Assembly: GCA_038244815.1 (NCBI GenBank)
Contig: JBBRTB010000003.1
Location: forward strand, 124,001 to 188,000
DNA: 64,000 bases
Reading direction: 5' to 3'
From: DASVHS01 sp038244815
GTDB lineage: Bacteria > Acidobacteriota > Thermoanaerobaculia > Gp7-AA8
Numbering within the stretch: the first letter of the stretch is position 1; the number at the start of each line of letters is the position of its first letter. A program made the translations under genes and the position numbers. The notes below the pieces were generated by a model, which had not been told where the DNA came from, made no database searches, and saw nothing but the letters and a program-made list of their open reading frames with translations. Below, in pieces: positions 41,667-48,495 of the stretch.

Positions 41667-41945
41667 TCAGTGTCTGGTGGTCGTGCTCGTCGTGGTCGTC
41701 GTGCTCGTCGTGCCGGTCATGGGCGTGGTGCCCATGGTGCTGGTCATGGTCGTGTCCGTCGTATCGGTCATGGCCGTCCCGGTGGTATCGGTGGACGTCA
41801 TGGTCGAGGTAATGGTGCTCGACGAATCGGTGGACGAATAGCCGGTGTCGGTGCCAATCGTCGTATTCGTGTTCTCTTCCTTCTTGCAGCCGAAGGCAAA
41901 GAGCGTGAACGCGGCGAGCATCAGAACTGCGAGTGTTTTCTTCAT
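41667..41945 (-). CDS. Tandem CKKEENTN lipoprotein 1 (Thr/Ser-rich)
   Basis: This 92-aa lipoprotein has signal MKKTLAVLMLAAFTLFAFG and Cys20, then KKEENTNTTIG. The rest is almost only Thr, Ser, Met, Asp and Gly (STMTSTDTTGTAMTDTTDTT), ending in TTTRH. AAGGAG precedes the ATG. It is the last of four paralogues transcribed leftward between 43150 and 41667. Lys after the Cys (no Asp at +2) predicts outer-membrane sorting. The function is unknown. The tail should be disordered and could be glycosylated or bind metal through Met and His, which is conjecture. Confidence 0.85.
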   Translation of the reverse strand: MKKTLAVLMLAAFTLFAFGCKKEENTNTTIGTDTGYSSTDSSSTITSTMTSTDTTGTAMTDTTDTTMTSTMGTTPMTGTTSTTTTTSTTTRH

Positions 41946-41967
41946 TTCTCTTTCTCTCCTTTGTTGG

Positions 41968-42001
41968 AAAAAACGCCCTGCTGAGAGGCAGGGCGTTTTT
42001 T
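41968..42001. terminator. Intrinsic terminator between lipoproteins 2 and 1
   Basis: A 13-bp stem AAAAAACGCCCTG/CAGGGCGTTTTTT with an 8-base loop works in both directions. It lies 15 bases after the lipoprotein 2 stop, so lipoprotein 1 is a separate unit or read-through product. Confidence 0.9.
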
Positions 42002-42016
42002 AGGCAATCCGCGGGA

Positions 42017-42331
42017 TCAGTGTTTTTTGGTGGTCGTCTTGGACATGCTGCCCATGGTGGTGGTGCCGGTGGTGCTGGACGTCGTGGTCGAGGTCGTGCC
42101 GGTCGTGCTGGTGGCACTGGTCTCCGTAACCATGGTTCCGGAGGTATCGGTCATGGTCCCGGACGGCATCGCCGAGGTCGAAGTCGATCCCGTCGTGTCG
42201 GTGGCCATGGTGCTCGAAGACGTGTCGCTCACGGCGGCCGTATCCGTGATGTTGGTGTTCTCTTCCTTCTTGCAGGCGAAGGCGAACAACGCCACGGCAA
42301 CGACCATCAGAACTGCCATTGATCTCTTCAA
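42017..42331 (-). CDS. Tandem CKKEENTN lipoprotein 2
   Basis: This 104-aa paralogue has signal KRSMAVLMVVAVALFAFA, Cys20 and KKEENTNITDTAAVSD. The low-complexity Thr/Ser/Met tail (TSGTMVTETSATSTTGTTST) ends SMSKTTTKKH. It has a TTG start behind AAGGAG, eight bases away. It shares the terminal Lys-Lys-His with copy 3. A strong terminator follows. Confidence 0.85.
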   Translation of the reverse strand: MKRSMAVLMVVAVALFAFACKKEENTNITDTAAVSDTSSSTMATDTTGSTSTSAMPSGTMTDTSGTMVTETSATSTTGTTSTTTSSTTGTTTMGSMSKTTTKKH

Positions 42332-42349
42332 ATTGAAACTCCTTGGCGA

Positions 42350-42664
42350 CTAGTGCTTCTTCGTCGTCGTCTTCTTCGTGGTGGTCTTGGTGGTCGTCGA
42401 TGTGGTGCCGGTCATCGCGGTGCCCGACGTATCCGTACCCATCATGGCCGTGCCGGATGTATCCGTACCGGTCATCGCGGTGCCGGACGTATCGGTCGTG
42501 GTCATCATGGTCGTGTCGGTCGAGCTCATTGCGGTGTCGGTCATCATCGTCGATGAGGTGTCGCTCGCCGCCGTGTCGGTCACATTCGTGTTCTCTTCCT
42601 TCTTGCAGGAGAAGGCGAAGAGAGCGAGGGCCATCACCATGAGAATGGCAAAACTACGCTTCAT
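42350..42664 (-). CDS. Tandem CKKEENTN lipoprotein 3
   Basis: This 104-aa paralogue has signal MKRSFAILMVMALALFAFS, Cys20 and KKEENTNVTDTAASD. Its tail contains three near-perfect internal repeats of GTDTSGTAM(T/M), 10 residues each (around residues 68-90), and ends TKTTTKKTTTKKH. The internal repeats at DNA level could vary in number. Its stop is 18 bases before the start of copy 2, so copies 3 and 2 are probably one transcript. Confidence 0.87.
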   Translation of the reverse strand: MKRSFAILMVMALALFAFSCKKEENTNVTDTAASDTSSTMMTDTAMSSTDTTMMTTTDTSGTAMTGTDTSGTAMMGTDTSGTAMTGTTSTTTKTTTKKTTTKKH

Positions 42665-42877
42665 AAAACGTTCCTTTCAGGATTGGAGATGGAACAACTG
42701 GAAGAATGTGAACAGTCACTTCGGGTGCCGAACCTCACCTCCTTGCCCATATCAACTTCGGTTTACTGAACCGGATCGATCTCGCAAAGAGTGGAACCTC
42801 CCACCAGGAACAAGGCCCCACTCCGTCAAAAGCAACTCAGGTGCCATCCAGTAGCCGCTGGAAGGGTCCCTGACAGG

Positions 42878-43150
42878 TCAATGCGTTGTGGTCGTGGCGG
42901 TTGTCACCGTCGTGCCGGTCGTTCCCACCGAGGAAGCGTCGGTGGAGGACATCGTCCCGGTCGTTCCCGTGGCGGACGTACCGCTGGTGGACATTGCGGT
43001 CGTGCTGCCGGCCGCGGTATCGGTCGTGCTCATCATCGTGGTATCGGTCGCGGCCGTATCGGTATTCGTGTTCTCTTCCTTCTTGCAACCGAAGGCAAAC
43101 ATGCTGGCCAGAGCGAGCGCGAGCACGGTCAGGACAAAAGACTTCTTCAT
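42878..43150 (-). CDS. Tandem CKKEENTN lipoprotein 4
   Basis: This 90-aa paralogue starts at ATG 43150 (a TTG codon directly before is also possible). The signal is MKKSFVLTVLALALASMFAF then G, with Cys22 and KKEENTNTDTAATDTT. The Thr/Ser/Met/Gly tail ends TTATTTTH. It is separated from copy 3 by 213 bases in which I see no other gene. It is divergent from the alpha/beta hydrolase gene at 43216. Confidence 0.85.
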   Translation of the reverse strand: MKKSFVLTVLALALASMFAFGCKKEENTNTDTAATDTTMMSTTDTAAGSTTAMSTSGTSATGTTGTMSSTDASSVGTTGTTVTTATTTTH

Positions 43151-43215
43151 CAATCAGGACTCTCCTTGAGTGGTTTGGCGACTGTGGGATGGGAACGCGC
43201 GGCGGTAATATAAGA

Positions 43216-44007
43216 ATGGCCGTGACGATGTCAAGCAACCCCTCGGTCGAGAGGGTCTCTACTCCGGTGACGTCGACGGCAATCTCGTTCGACGGGACGA
43301 CCATCTCCTACGACCTGTACGATGCGCCGTCGCGCTCGGCAGTACTGGTGGTGCCCGGCTTCTGGCGGGATCGCCGGCATCCGGCCATGATCCGCCTGGC
43401 GGGCCTGCTGACTTCTCACGGGTACCGCACCGCCGTCGTGGACCTGCGCGGACACGGCAGCAGCGAAGGCACCTACGGGTTCAACCACCACGAGCATTAC
43501 GACGTGGCGGCGGTGGCCGCCGACATCCTCGACCGCGTGCCGATCGAGTCGCTGACCCTCGTTGGATTCTCCTACGGGGGCGCCATTGCCATCTCCACCG
43601 CCGCGAGGCACGAACTACCGCTGGCTTCGCTGCTGCTCATCTCGCCGGTGGCCGATTTCTCGATGATCGTGCCGCGCATCAACCCCTTCACGATCCACCG
43701 GCACATCGCGTTTTCCCAGGCTCGGAACCGGCCTCGATTCGAGTGGCGCATGCGGCGCAGCACGAAGCTCCGGGCCCTCGACGACATGGCAAACGTGCAC
43801 GCACCAGTCTGCTTCGTCCATGTGAAAAACGACTGGCTCATCGCACACCGGCACTCCGTCGCGCTCTATGAGAGAGCCAACGAGCCGAAGGAGCTGCACA
43901 TCCTCGACGTGGCCGGGAACTATCACGCGGACCGGATCTTCAGCGAGGCCTCCCAGGCCGTCGAGCCGATCATCGCGTCGTTCCTGGAGCGATTCACGCC
44001 ACGATGA
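43216..44007 (+). CDS. Alpha/beta hydrolase
   Basis: This protein of about 263 aa has the nucleophile elbow GFSYGG, oxyanion-side VVPGFWRDRRHP, VVDLRGHGSSEG, an Asp in VHVKNDWLIAHRHS and a late His in VAGNYHADRIF, completing a Ser-Asp-His triad. It has no signal peptide. The frame is open upstream through the antisense of a lipoprotein gene. ATG 43216 (MAVTMSSNPS) or 43228 is the likely start, with TAATAT close by. It is probably a thioesterase or lipase-like enzyme; the substrate is unknown. Confidence 0.85.
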   Translation: MAVTMSSNPSVERVSTPVTSTAISFDGTTISYDLYDAPSRSAVLVVPGFWRDRRHPAMIRLAGLLTSHGYRTAVVDLRGHGSSEGTYGFNHHEHYDVAAVAADILDRVPIESLTLVGFSYGGAIAISTAARHELPLASLLLISPVADFSMIVPRINPFTIHRHIAFSQARNRPRFEWRMRRSTKLRALDDMANVHAPVCFVHVKNDWLIAHRHSVALYERANEPKELHILDVAGNYHADRIFSEASQAVEPIIASFLERFTPR

Positions 44008-44039
44008 AAAGGAAACGGCCGCGCTACGCGCGCGGCCGT
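44007..44039. terminator. GC stem-loop after the hydrolase gene
   Basis: A 9-bp stem ACGGCCGCG/CGCGGCCGT (44015-44023, 44031-44039) is followed on the minus strand by TTTCCTTTTC, so it fits termination of the minus-strand small gene at 44078. Confidence 0.6.
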
Positions 44040-44077
44040 GACTCGTCATAAGAGAGATTCGACAACCCGCTGCCGGC

Positions 44078-44263
44078 TTACGGCAGCGGAAACGGAACTC
44101 GATTTGCCTGGGGAACGGTCGGGACGACTTCGACAACCTGGAGCTCCGGCAGAAAACGATCCATGTCGTACTGTTCCATGTCGTACTGCTTCCGCGGGCC
44201 TCTGGGCGTCTCTTCGTTCGTGCCGCCCTCGCCGATCCACTGCTCTCCGTCAAATACCCACAT
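44078..44263 (-). CDS. Small acidic protein (61 aa), hypothetical
   Basis: The ATG at 44263 follows AAAGGAAG. The protein reads MWVFDGEQWIGEGG, has a Tyr/Asp-Met repeat (KQYDMEQYDMDRF) and ends with LPELQVVEVVPTVPQ and a Pro-rich tail. It has no signal or membrane segment. The WVFDGEQW opening and LQVVEVVP core look conserved from memory, but I cannot name a family. It is monocistronic between two terminators or gaps. Confidence 0.6.
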   Translation of the reverse strand: MWVFDGEQWIGEGGTNEETPRGPRKQYDMEQYDMDRFLPELQVVEVVPTVPQANRVPFPLP

Positions 44264-44455
44264 GGGAGCTTCCTTTCCACTCCACGCCCGCCTCGCGGGC
44301 GCGTCCCTCTTCACTTCAAGTGCCCTGCCATCGTGAGCGGCCGAGGGCGTCTACCTCAACTCACTGTATACGTGTGGTTTAAGGATTCGTTGGGAAAAGG
44401 CTGTGGCGGAGTTGTGGCGAGTTTGTCCAGAATTCAGATCAATGCTGTCCAGACC

Positions 44456-45061
44456 TCAGGCCGGCTGCGGCTCGAGAGCGAGGTGAGCGGCGAGCTCCCG
44501 GTACGCCTTCCCACGGTGCGAGACGGCATCCTTTTCCGCATCCGTCATCTCGGCGAACGTCTTGTCCGAGCCCTGCGGCTGGAACCAGGCGTCCCAGCCG
44601 AACTTCTGGTCGCCGCGCGGCTCGACGAGAATCTCGCCGGCGCACTCTCCGCGAAACATCTTTCCTTCGAGACCGTTCCAGTAGGCGACGCAGCACTGCG
44701 CGCGGGCGGTCCGGTTGCGCAGCGCATACGCCATCACCGCCAGGCCGGTTCCGCCGGCGGCCTCGAGCAGCCATCGGACGTACGGTCCTGGAAAGTTTCC
44801 GAGCTCATCGAACCCGAGGGAGACGTCTTCGACGATCAACCGGTGGTAGCCCTTCGTGCGCGCGGCCTCGAGTTTGTAACGCGTGACCTCCTCGACGGTG
44901 GCAGCCTGGATCTCCGGCAGCGCGATCGAGACGCGCAGGACGGGAACGCCGAGGATGCGCTCCGCTTCGATGCCTTTGTTGGGATTGGAGGAGACGAGAA
45001 TCAGCTTCTCGTTCGTGGGCGCAGGCTTCGCGTGCGGCTTCCTTTTGGCGAGCTTCGGCAC
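44456..45061 (-). CDS. Ham1/RdgB-type non-canonical purine NTP pyrophosphatase
   Basis: This 201-aa enzyme hydrolyses dITP/XTP-like nucleotides. The signature elements are LVSSNPNKGIEAERILG, AATVEEVTRYKLEAARTKG, LIVEDVSLGFDELGNFPGPY and FGWDAWFQPQGSDKTFAEM, ending SHRGKAYRELAAHL. A basic N-terminal extension (KLAKRKPHAKPAP) is unusual. The GTG start has TAGAAT seven bases upstream and no Shine-Dalgarno. The sequence is divergent from E. coli RdgB, so the symbol is withheld. Confidence 0.88.
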   Translation of the reverse strand: MPKLAKRKPHAKPAPTNEKLILVSSNPNKGIEAERILGVPVLRVSIALPEIQAATVEEVTRYKLEAARTKGYHRLIVEDVSLGFDELGNFPGPYVRWLLEAAGGTGLAVMAYALRNRTARAQCCVAYWNGLEGKMFRGECAGEILVEPRGDQKFGWDAWFQPQGSDKTFAEMTDAEKDAVSHRGKAYRELAAHLALEPQPA

Positions 45062-45068
45062 GCCGCGG

Positions 45069-45074
45069 ATTCTA
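45069..45074 (-). promoter_or_regulatory. -10 box (TAGAAT), leaderless-type
   Basis: TAGAAT seven bases before the GTG of the Ham1-type gene. Confidence 0.45.
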
Positions 45075-45088
45075 GACGATGGATCGGA

Positions 45089-45337
45089 TCAGCGTGACCA
45101 CTCTGTCCGGAAGGCCCGGATCGATCGCGTCAGCCGCGTTTTGAATCGATCGGGGGCCGTCGTGGTCAGGCGGGCGAACCGCGACTGGACGAAGGTGCGA
45201 AGGCGCTCGTGGACCCTCATGCGCCGCTCGCAATCGGGACAGAGGCTGACGTGGCTGCTGAAATCCTTGCGCTTCTCTTCGCCGAGGGAGCCATCAAGGA
45301 AGAAGTAGACGACCCGTTTGACATCGCGACAAAGCAT
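45089..45337 (-). CDS. Zinc-finger anti-sigma factor (ZAS-type)
   Basis: This 82-aa protein from ATG 45337 reads MLCRDVKRVVYFFLDGSLGE and then SSHVSLCPDCERRMRVHERL. The H-x3-C-x2-C motif and the N-terminal Cys are the zinc ligands of ZAS anti-sigma domains. It has no membrane helix, so it is a cytoplasmic, probably redox- or ligand-responsive antagonist. The ECF sigma gene is directly upstream (45473-46249) with a terminator between, which lets sigma be made in excess. Confidence 0.82.
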   Translation of the reverse strand: MLCRDVKRVVYFFLDGSLGEEKRKDFSSHVSLCPDCERRMRVHERLRTFVQSRFARLTTTAPDRFKTRLTRSIRAFRTEWSR

Positions 45338-45411
45338 CGCGTCCCTTCCTGCTGTATGAGGTGACGACACTCGCAGATGTCAAACGGCGAGGCCGTTGCC
45401 AAGATTCCTCC

Positions 45412-45447
45412 CCGGAAAATAAGGGGCGGGCATTTCTGCCCGCCCCT
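45412..45447 (-). terminator. Intrinsic terminator after the sigma gene
   Basis: An 11-bp stem AGGGGCGGGCA/TGCCCGCCCCT (45422-45432, 45437-45447) is followed on the minus strand by TTATTTTCC. Confidence 0.8.
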
Positions 45448-45472
45448 CATCAAATGCAGTGCTCGTTTGCGA

Positions 45473-46249
45473 TTATCCGATGTCGAACTGCTCGGGCTCT
45501 TCTTCCTCTTCGACCTCAAACTCGAACTCTTCTTCCGGTGCGGCGGCGAACAGGACTTCCTCTTCGTTCTCCTCCTGTTCGGGAGCTTCGGTTTCTTCCT
45601 CGCCGGGCTCCTTCTTCTTGTGGCCTTTCGTCTCGTCCTTGCGTGAGCGCATCTTGGCCGGCTCGGCGCCGCCGCGGATGTAGCCGTACTTGCGCGCGTA
45701 CTCGAGCAGAGTGCGCTCGAGCATTTTGCGCCCGCGATAGAGACGCGACATCACGGTGCCGACGGGGCAGTCGAGAATCTCGGCGATCTCCTTGTAGGAA
45801 AATCCCTCGATGTCTGCGAGCAGCACCACCATTTTGTAGTCGTGCGGCAGCGAGTCGAGGGCGCGCTTCACGTCCTCGTCCATCATGTCCTGGAAGATGT
45901 CGGTCTCCGGATCCTTGATGAGATCCGGGGCGTTCTTCTGGATCACGCGCTCGTACGACTCTTCGATCTCCGAGAAGTCGATCTTGTGCGGAGTGAGTTT
46001 TTTCTTCCGATAGTTGTTGATGAACGTGTTCTTCATGATCTTGAAGAGCCACGCCTTGAAGTTGGTGCCTTCTTCGAATTTGTCGTAGTACTTGTACGCC
46101 TTCAGATAGGTCTCCTGAACGAGATCCTCGGCGTCCTCGGAGTTACGCGTCATCCGGTAGGCGGTGTTGTAGAGCGAGTCGACGTAAGGCATCGCGGCCT
46201 TCTCGAAGTCCCAGCCCTGCTCGTGATCAGTCGCTACCGCGGTCTTCAT
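45473..46249 (-). CDS. ECF-type sigma-70 factor with acidic C-terminal tail
   Basis: This 258-aa protein has region 2 (YNTAYRMTRNSEDAEDLVQE, FKAWLFKIMKNTFINNYRKK) and region 4 (LDSLPHDYKMVVLLADIEGF, SYKEIAEILDCPVGTVMSRL). After residue about 190 a 65-residue tail is added: first basic, then strongly acidic (EEEFEFEVEEEEEPEQFDIG). ECF sigmas usually end just after region 4, so the tail is an addition that may act as an intrinsic inhibitor or partner site. It precedes a ZAS anti-sigma gene and follows a long leader with a consensus promoter. Confidence 0.9.
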   Translation of the reverse strand: MKTAVATDHEQGWDFEKAAMPYVDSLYNTAYRMTRNSEDAEDLVQETYLKAYKYYDKFEEGTNFKAWLFKIMKNTFINNYRKKKLTPHKIDFSEIEESYERVIQKNAPDLIKDPETDIFQDMMDEDVKRALDSLPHDYKMVVLLADIEGFSYKEIAEILDCPVGTVMSRLYRGRKMLERTLLEYARKYGYIRGGAEPAKMRSRKDETKGHKKKEPGEEETEAPEQEENEEEVLFAAAPEEEFEFEVEEEEEPEQFDIG

Positions 46250-46559
46250 CGTTTTTCCCCTGCGTCATCGCACATCAAAACTTCACACTCCATGCCGCAT
46301 GCATTATTTAGATGCAGCAGCAAATAAAATAGTTACTACGGTCGTGAAATTGAGTCGTGAACCCGTTGAAATCAGGAGACTTCTACGTTCACGAGCCTTT
46401 CAGGTCGTCACGGTCGGCGATCGTGGTCGCGTCACCAGCTACGGACACGGCTGTCCTCTAAATCGGTTCATCCAATGAAAGACTACGGTTTACAGGAGGG
46501 AACTGCTGGCGAACCCGGTGTTAACAAATCGTTACAGCCGGGGTATTCCCGAGCCGGGC
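46250..46559 (-). other. Long non-coding leader of the sigma gene
   Basis: About 300 bases between the sigma70-like promoter and the sigma ATG hold no open gene. The part near 46310-46345 is AT-rich (TAAATAAT on the minus strand) and could be a second promoter. I do not recognise a riboswitch. Confidence 0.5.
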
Positions 46560-46587
46560 ATTATACACCCTCCAGCGTCGCCGTCAA
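46560..46587 (-). promoter_or_regulatory. Near-consensus sigma70 promoter
   Basis: TTGACG (46582-46587), 16 bases, TATAAT (46560-46565) on the minus strand. It overlaps the end of the J-domain gene and points to the sigma gene. Confidence 0.75.
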
Positions 46588-47321
46588 TCCCTGTAGAGCG
46601 CCAGAAGATTGTCGTACGCGCGCGTGATCTCGATGAACCGCGCCGCCTCGGCCTGCCGGACGTCGTCGGCCTGGCCATGAAAGCGGTCCGGATGGTGCCG
46701 CGCGGCGAGCCGGCGATAGGCCGCGATGATCGTCTGGCGCGTCGGCATCCCCTCGACCTCCAGAACACGAAGCCATTCCCCGCGGTGTGACTCCTGGCGC
46801 ACGAACAACGGCATCGCGCCCCCGGACCTGTCGGCTTCGCGCGGCCGGGCATCCTTGGCGTGATCGACATATTCGAAGCCGTATCGATCGCGCAGTCGCG
46901 CCAGCGCGTCGCTGTGAAATCCGAGACCGAAGCTGAGATCGAGGAGCGTGGCGTACTGGCGGAGGGGAATGGGCGTGTGGGTGGAAGCCGCGAATTGCAC
47001 GGCGGTCTCGAGCAGTTCTTCACGCGCGGACACCGGCGCGGTGCTCGCGAACGATTCGGCCCAGCTCGTCACGTCGACACCCGGCGTGACTGGGGCGACG
47101 AGCCGGGCTTCGCGGCGGATCATTCGCAGTGCGTCATCGGCGCCGGCCCCGCCGGCGATCAGAATCTGAAAGAGGATCGACGCGGCGACATGATCGCGGT
47201 CAACCGCCCGCTGGCGTGACCGGCCCCGCTCATCGCCCCTCGAGAGCGACATGGCGATCAACGTGAACACGGCCACCACGCCGCCCGCCACGATCATCAT
47301 GAGAACGGCCAGGATCTCCAT
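46584..47321 (-). CDS. Membrane-anchored J-domain protein (DjlA-like layout)
   Basis: This 245-aa protein from ATG 47321 has one N-terminal membrane helix (ILAVLMMIVAGGVVAVFTLI) and a middle helical TerB-like region (residues about 45-150). The C-terminal J domain is TRQTIIAAYRRLAARHHPDR, with the HPD tripeptide, ending ITRAYDNLLALYRD. The order TM-TerB-J is that of DjlA, a co-chaperone that stimulates DnaK at the membrane. It lies 16 bases after the DUF1802 gene. Confidence 0.83.
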   Translation of the reverse strand: MEILAVLMMIVAGGVVAVFTLIAMSLSRGDERGRSRQRAVDRDHVAASILFQILIAGGAGADDALRMIRREARLVAPVTPGVDVTSWAESFASTAPVSAREELLETAVQFAASTHTPIPLRQYATLLDLSFGLGFHSDALARLRDRYGFEYVDHAKDARPREADRSGGAMPLFVRQESHRGEWLRVLEVEGMPTRQTIIAAYRRLAARHHPDRFHGQADDVRQAEAARFIEITRAYDNLLALYRD

Positions 47322-47337
47322 CGCGTGGGTGCCTGCT

Positions 47338-47883
47338 TCAGGCGGAGTTCTGCCGGCGGGATCCCTCGGCATCGAGGACGTGATCGATGTTGGCGAGCTT
47401 CGACTGGAGTGTTCCCTCGCTCAGGACGGGAGCCGATCCGTCGACGTCGATCTCCTCGTCGACACTGAGCCAGCTCCGGCAACCGGCGTACTCCTCGCGG
47501 AACACCACGTCGGCGGGCCGATCCAGCGCAAATACGCGTACGCCGATGATGTGCAGGGCCTGATCGGGACGAAACCGATATCGCGCGTCGAGCGTCTCGG
47601 AGGGAATGGCCACGAGCGGTGCCAGCCGCCGCAACGCCTCGAGCTCACGAACGCTCCAGGTCCGCACGACCTCGCACCAATGCGTGATCGCCACGCGCGA
47701 GCGGTGTTCGTTCTCGCCCTGATGAAAGTACGTCGGATAGAGATAGAACCGCGCGGCATCGAGTCCGAACTCCGGGTCGGCAATTCCGCCTTTGCGGATC
47801 AGAACGACCTGGTCGCCGTGGCCGAGGGCCTCGATGACTGTCGACCACTCTTTCAGCGCCGTGTGATTCGGAAGCTTACTCAT
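47338..47883 (-). CDS. DUF1802 family protein
   Basis: This 181-aa protein has the DUF1802 core: ALKEWSTVIEALGHGDQVVL, IRKGGI, ARFYLYPTYFHQGENEH, then WCEVVRTWSVRELEALRRLA. The function is unknown; the IRKGGI/LYPTxFHQ residues suggest a nuclease- or ligase-like pocket only by pattern. The ATG overlaps the stop of the upstream pterin enzyme gene (ATGA), so they are translationally coupled. Confidence 0.85.
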   Translation of the reverse strand: MSKLPNHTALKEWSTVIEALGHGDQVVLIRKGGIADPEFGLDAARFYLYPTYFHQGENEHRSRVAITHWCEVVRTWSVRELEALRRLAPLVAIPSETLDARYRFRPDQALHIIGVRVFALDRPADVVFREEYAGCRSWLSVDEEIDVDGSAPVLSEGTLQSKLANIDHVLDAEGSRRQNSA

Positions 47884-48464
47884 TGCACCTCCGCCACGAA
47901 CGTGACCGAGTTCACCGGCCCTTCCCAGATAGTGACGGCGGTGACGATGGCGTTCTCGTCCGCGATCGCCGCGGACAGCTCTCGATGAAACCATGCCGCG
48001 ACGTTCTCCGCGGACGGATTGATCTCCGTGAACGGTACGACGTCATTGATGCAACCGTAGTCGAGCTTCTTCGCCAGTGTCTCGAGCTTGCGCTTGGCAC
48101 TGACGAAGTCGACCGCGATGGCATCGTTGTCGACACCGCCACCCCTCGCCGCCAGCTCTGCCTCCACCTTGTAGGAGTGGCCGTGCAGCGGCTCCGAGAT
48201 ACCGCGGTACTCACGGAGATAGTGAGCGGCCTCGAAACGCGCCTCGACGCGAACCGAATATGTTCCCCGCACGGCACGGGCGAAAATGTGTTGAATGGTC
48301 TTCTCGCTCGCGCCCGCTTCGCGCAACTCCTCGGGCGAAGACTGGGATCGCAGCAGATTCTCCGCCCGCTGATCATCCCAGCACGACCCCGGCGAGGAAT
48401 CCTCAGCCAGCGCGATCAGCGTTTCGAGTGTTTTGCGGCGCTCCGCGTCGATCTTCTGCGGCAC
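47880..48464 (-). CDS. COG0720 6-pyruvoyltetrahydropterin synthase/QueD homologue, PTPS-III-like
   Basis: This 194-aa protein starts at GTG 48464. Residues 1-75 are an added helical domain (TLETLIALAEDSSPGSCWDD, EELREAGASEKTIQHIFA). The T-fold domain has zinc ligands in FEAAHYL and H94-G-H96. The catalytic Cys of QueD is absent: the motif is S90-E91-P-L-H-G-H, that is ExxHGH, the pattern described for PTPS-III enzymes that replace FolB in folate synthesis. The usual Asp-His pair is Asp-Tyr (LDYGCIN). It is co-transcribed with a DUF1802 gene. Confidence 0.85.
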   Translation of the reverse strand: MPQKIDAERRKTLETLIALAEDSSPGSCWDDQRAENLLRSQSSPEELREAGASEKTIQHIFARAVRGTYSVRVEARFEAAHYLREYRGISEPLHGHSYKVEAELAARGGGVDNDAIAVDFVSAKRKLETLAKKLDYGCINDVVPFTEINPSAENVAAWFHRELSAAIADENAIVTAVTIWEGPVNSVTFVAEVQ

Positions 48465-48470
48465 GCCGGA

Positions 48471-48480
48471 AGTGTACAAT
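48471..48480. promoter_or_regulatory. Overlapping divergent -10 boxes
   Basis: TACACT on the minus strand (48471-48476) lies six bases before the pterin-enzyme GTG. TACAAT on the plus strand (48475-48480) lies 15 bases before the zinc-ribbon gene ATG. They share two bases, so the two promoters should exclude each other. Confidence 0.5.
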
Positions 48481-48495
48481 GCGCCCGTTTTCCCG

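Noticed and set aside
42027..43169. Val-rich plus-strand frames opposite the four lipoproteins (possible membrane proteins)
   Set aside because: They are complements of Thr/Ser codons; no start sites, and the minus-strand proteins have matching lipoboxes.
44264..44455. Small gene or RNA in the gap before the Ham1-type gene end
   Set aside because: No open frame of quality and no clear hairpin; left unannotated.
46250..46559. Riboswitch in the sigma-factor leader
   Set aside because: I found no recognisable aptamer core or terminator; reported only as a long leader.
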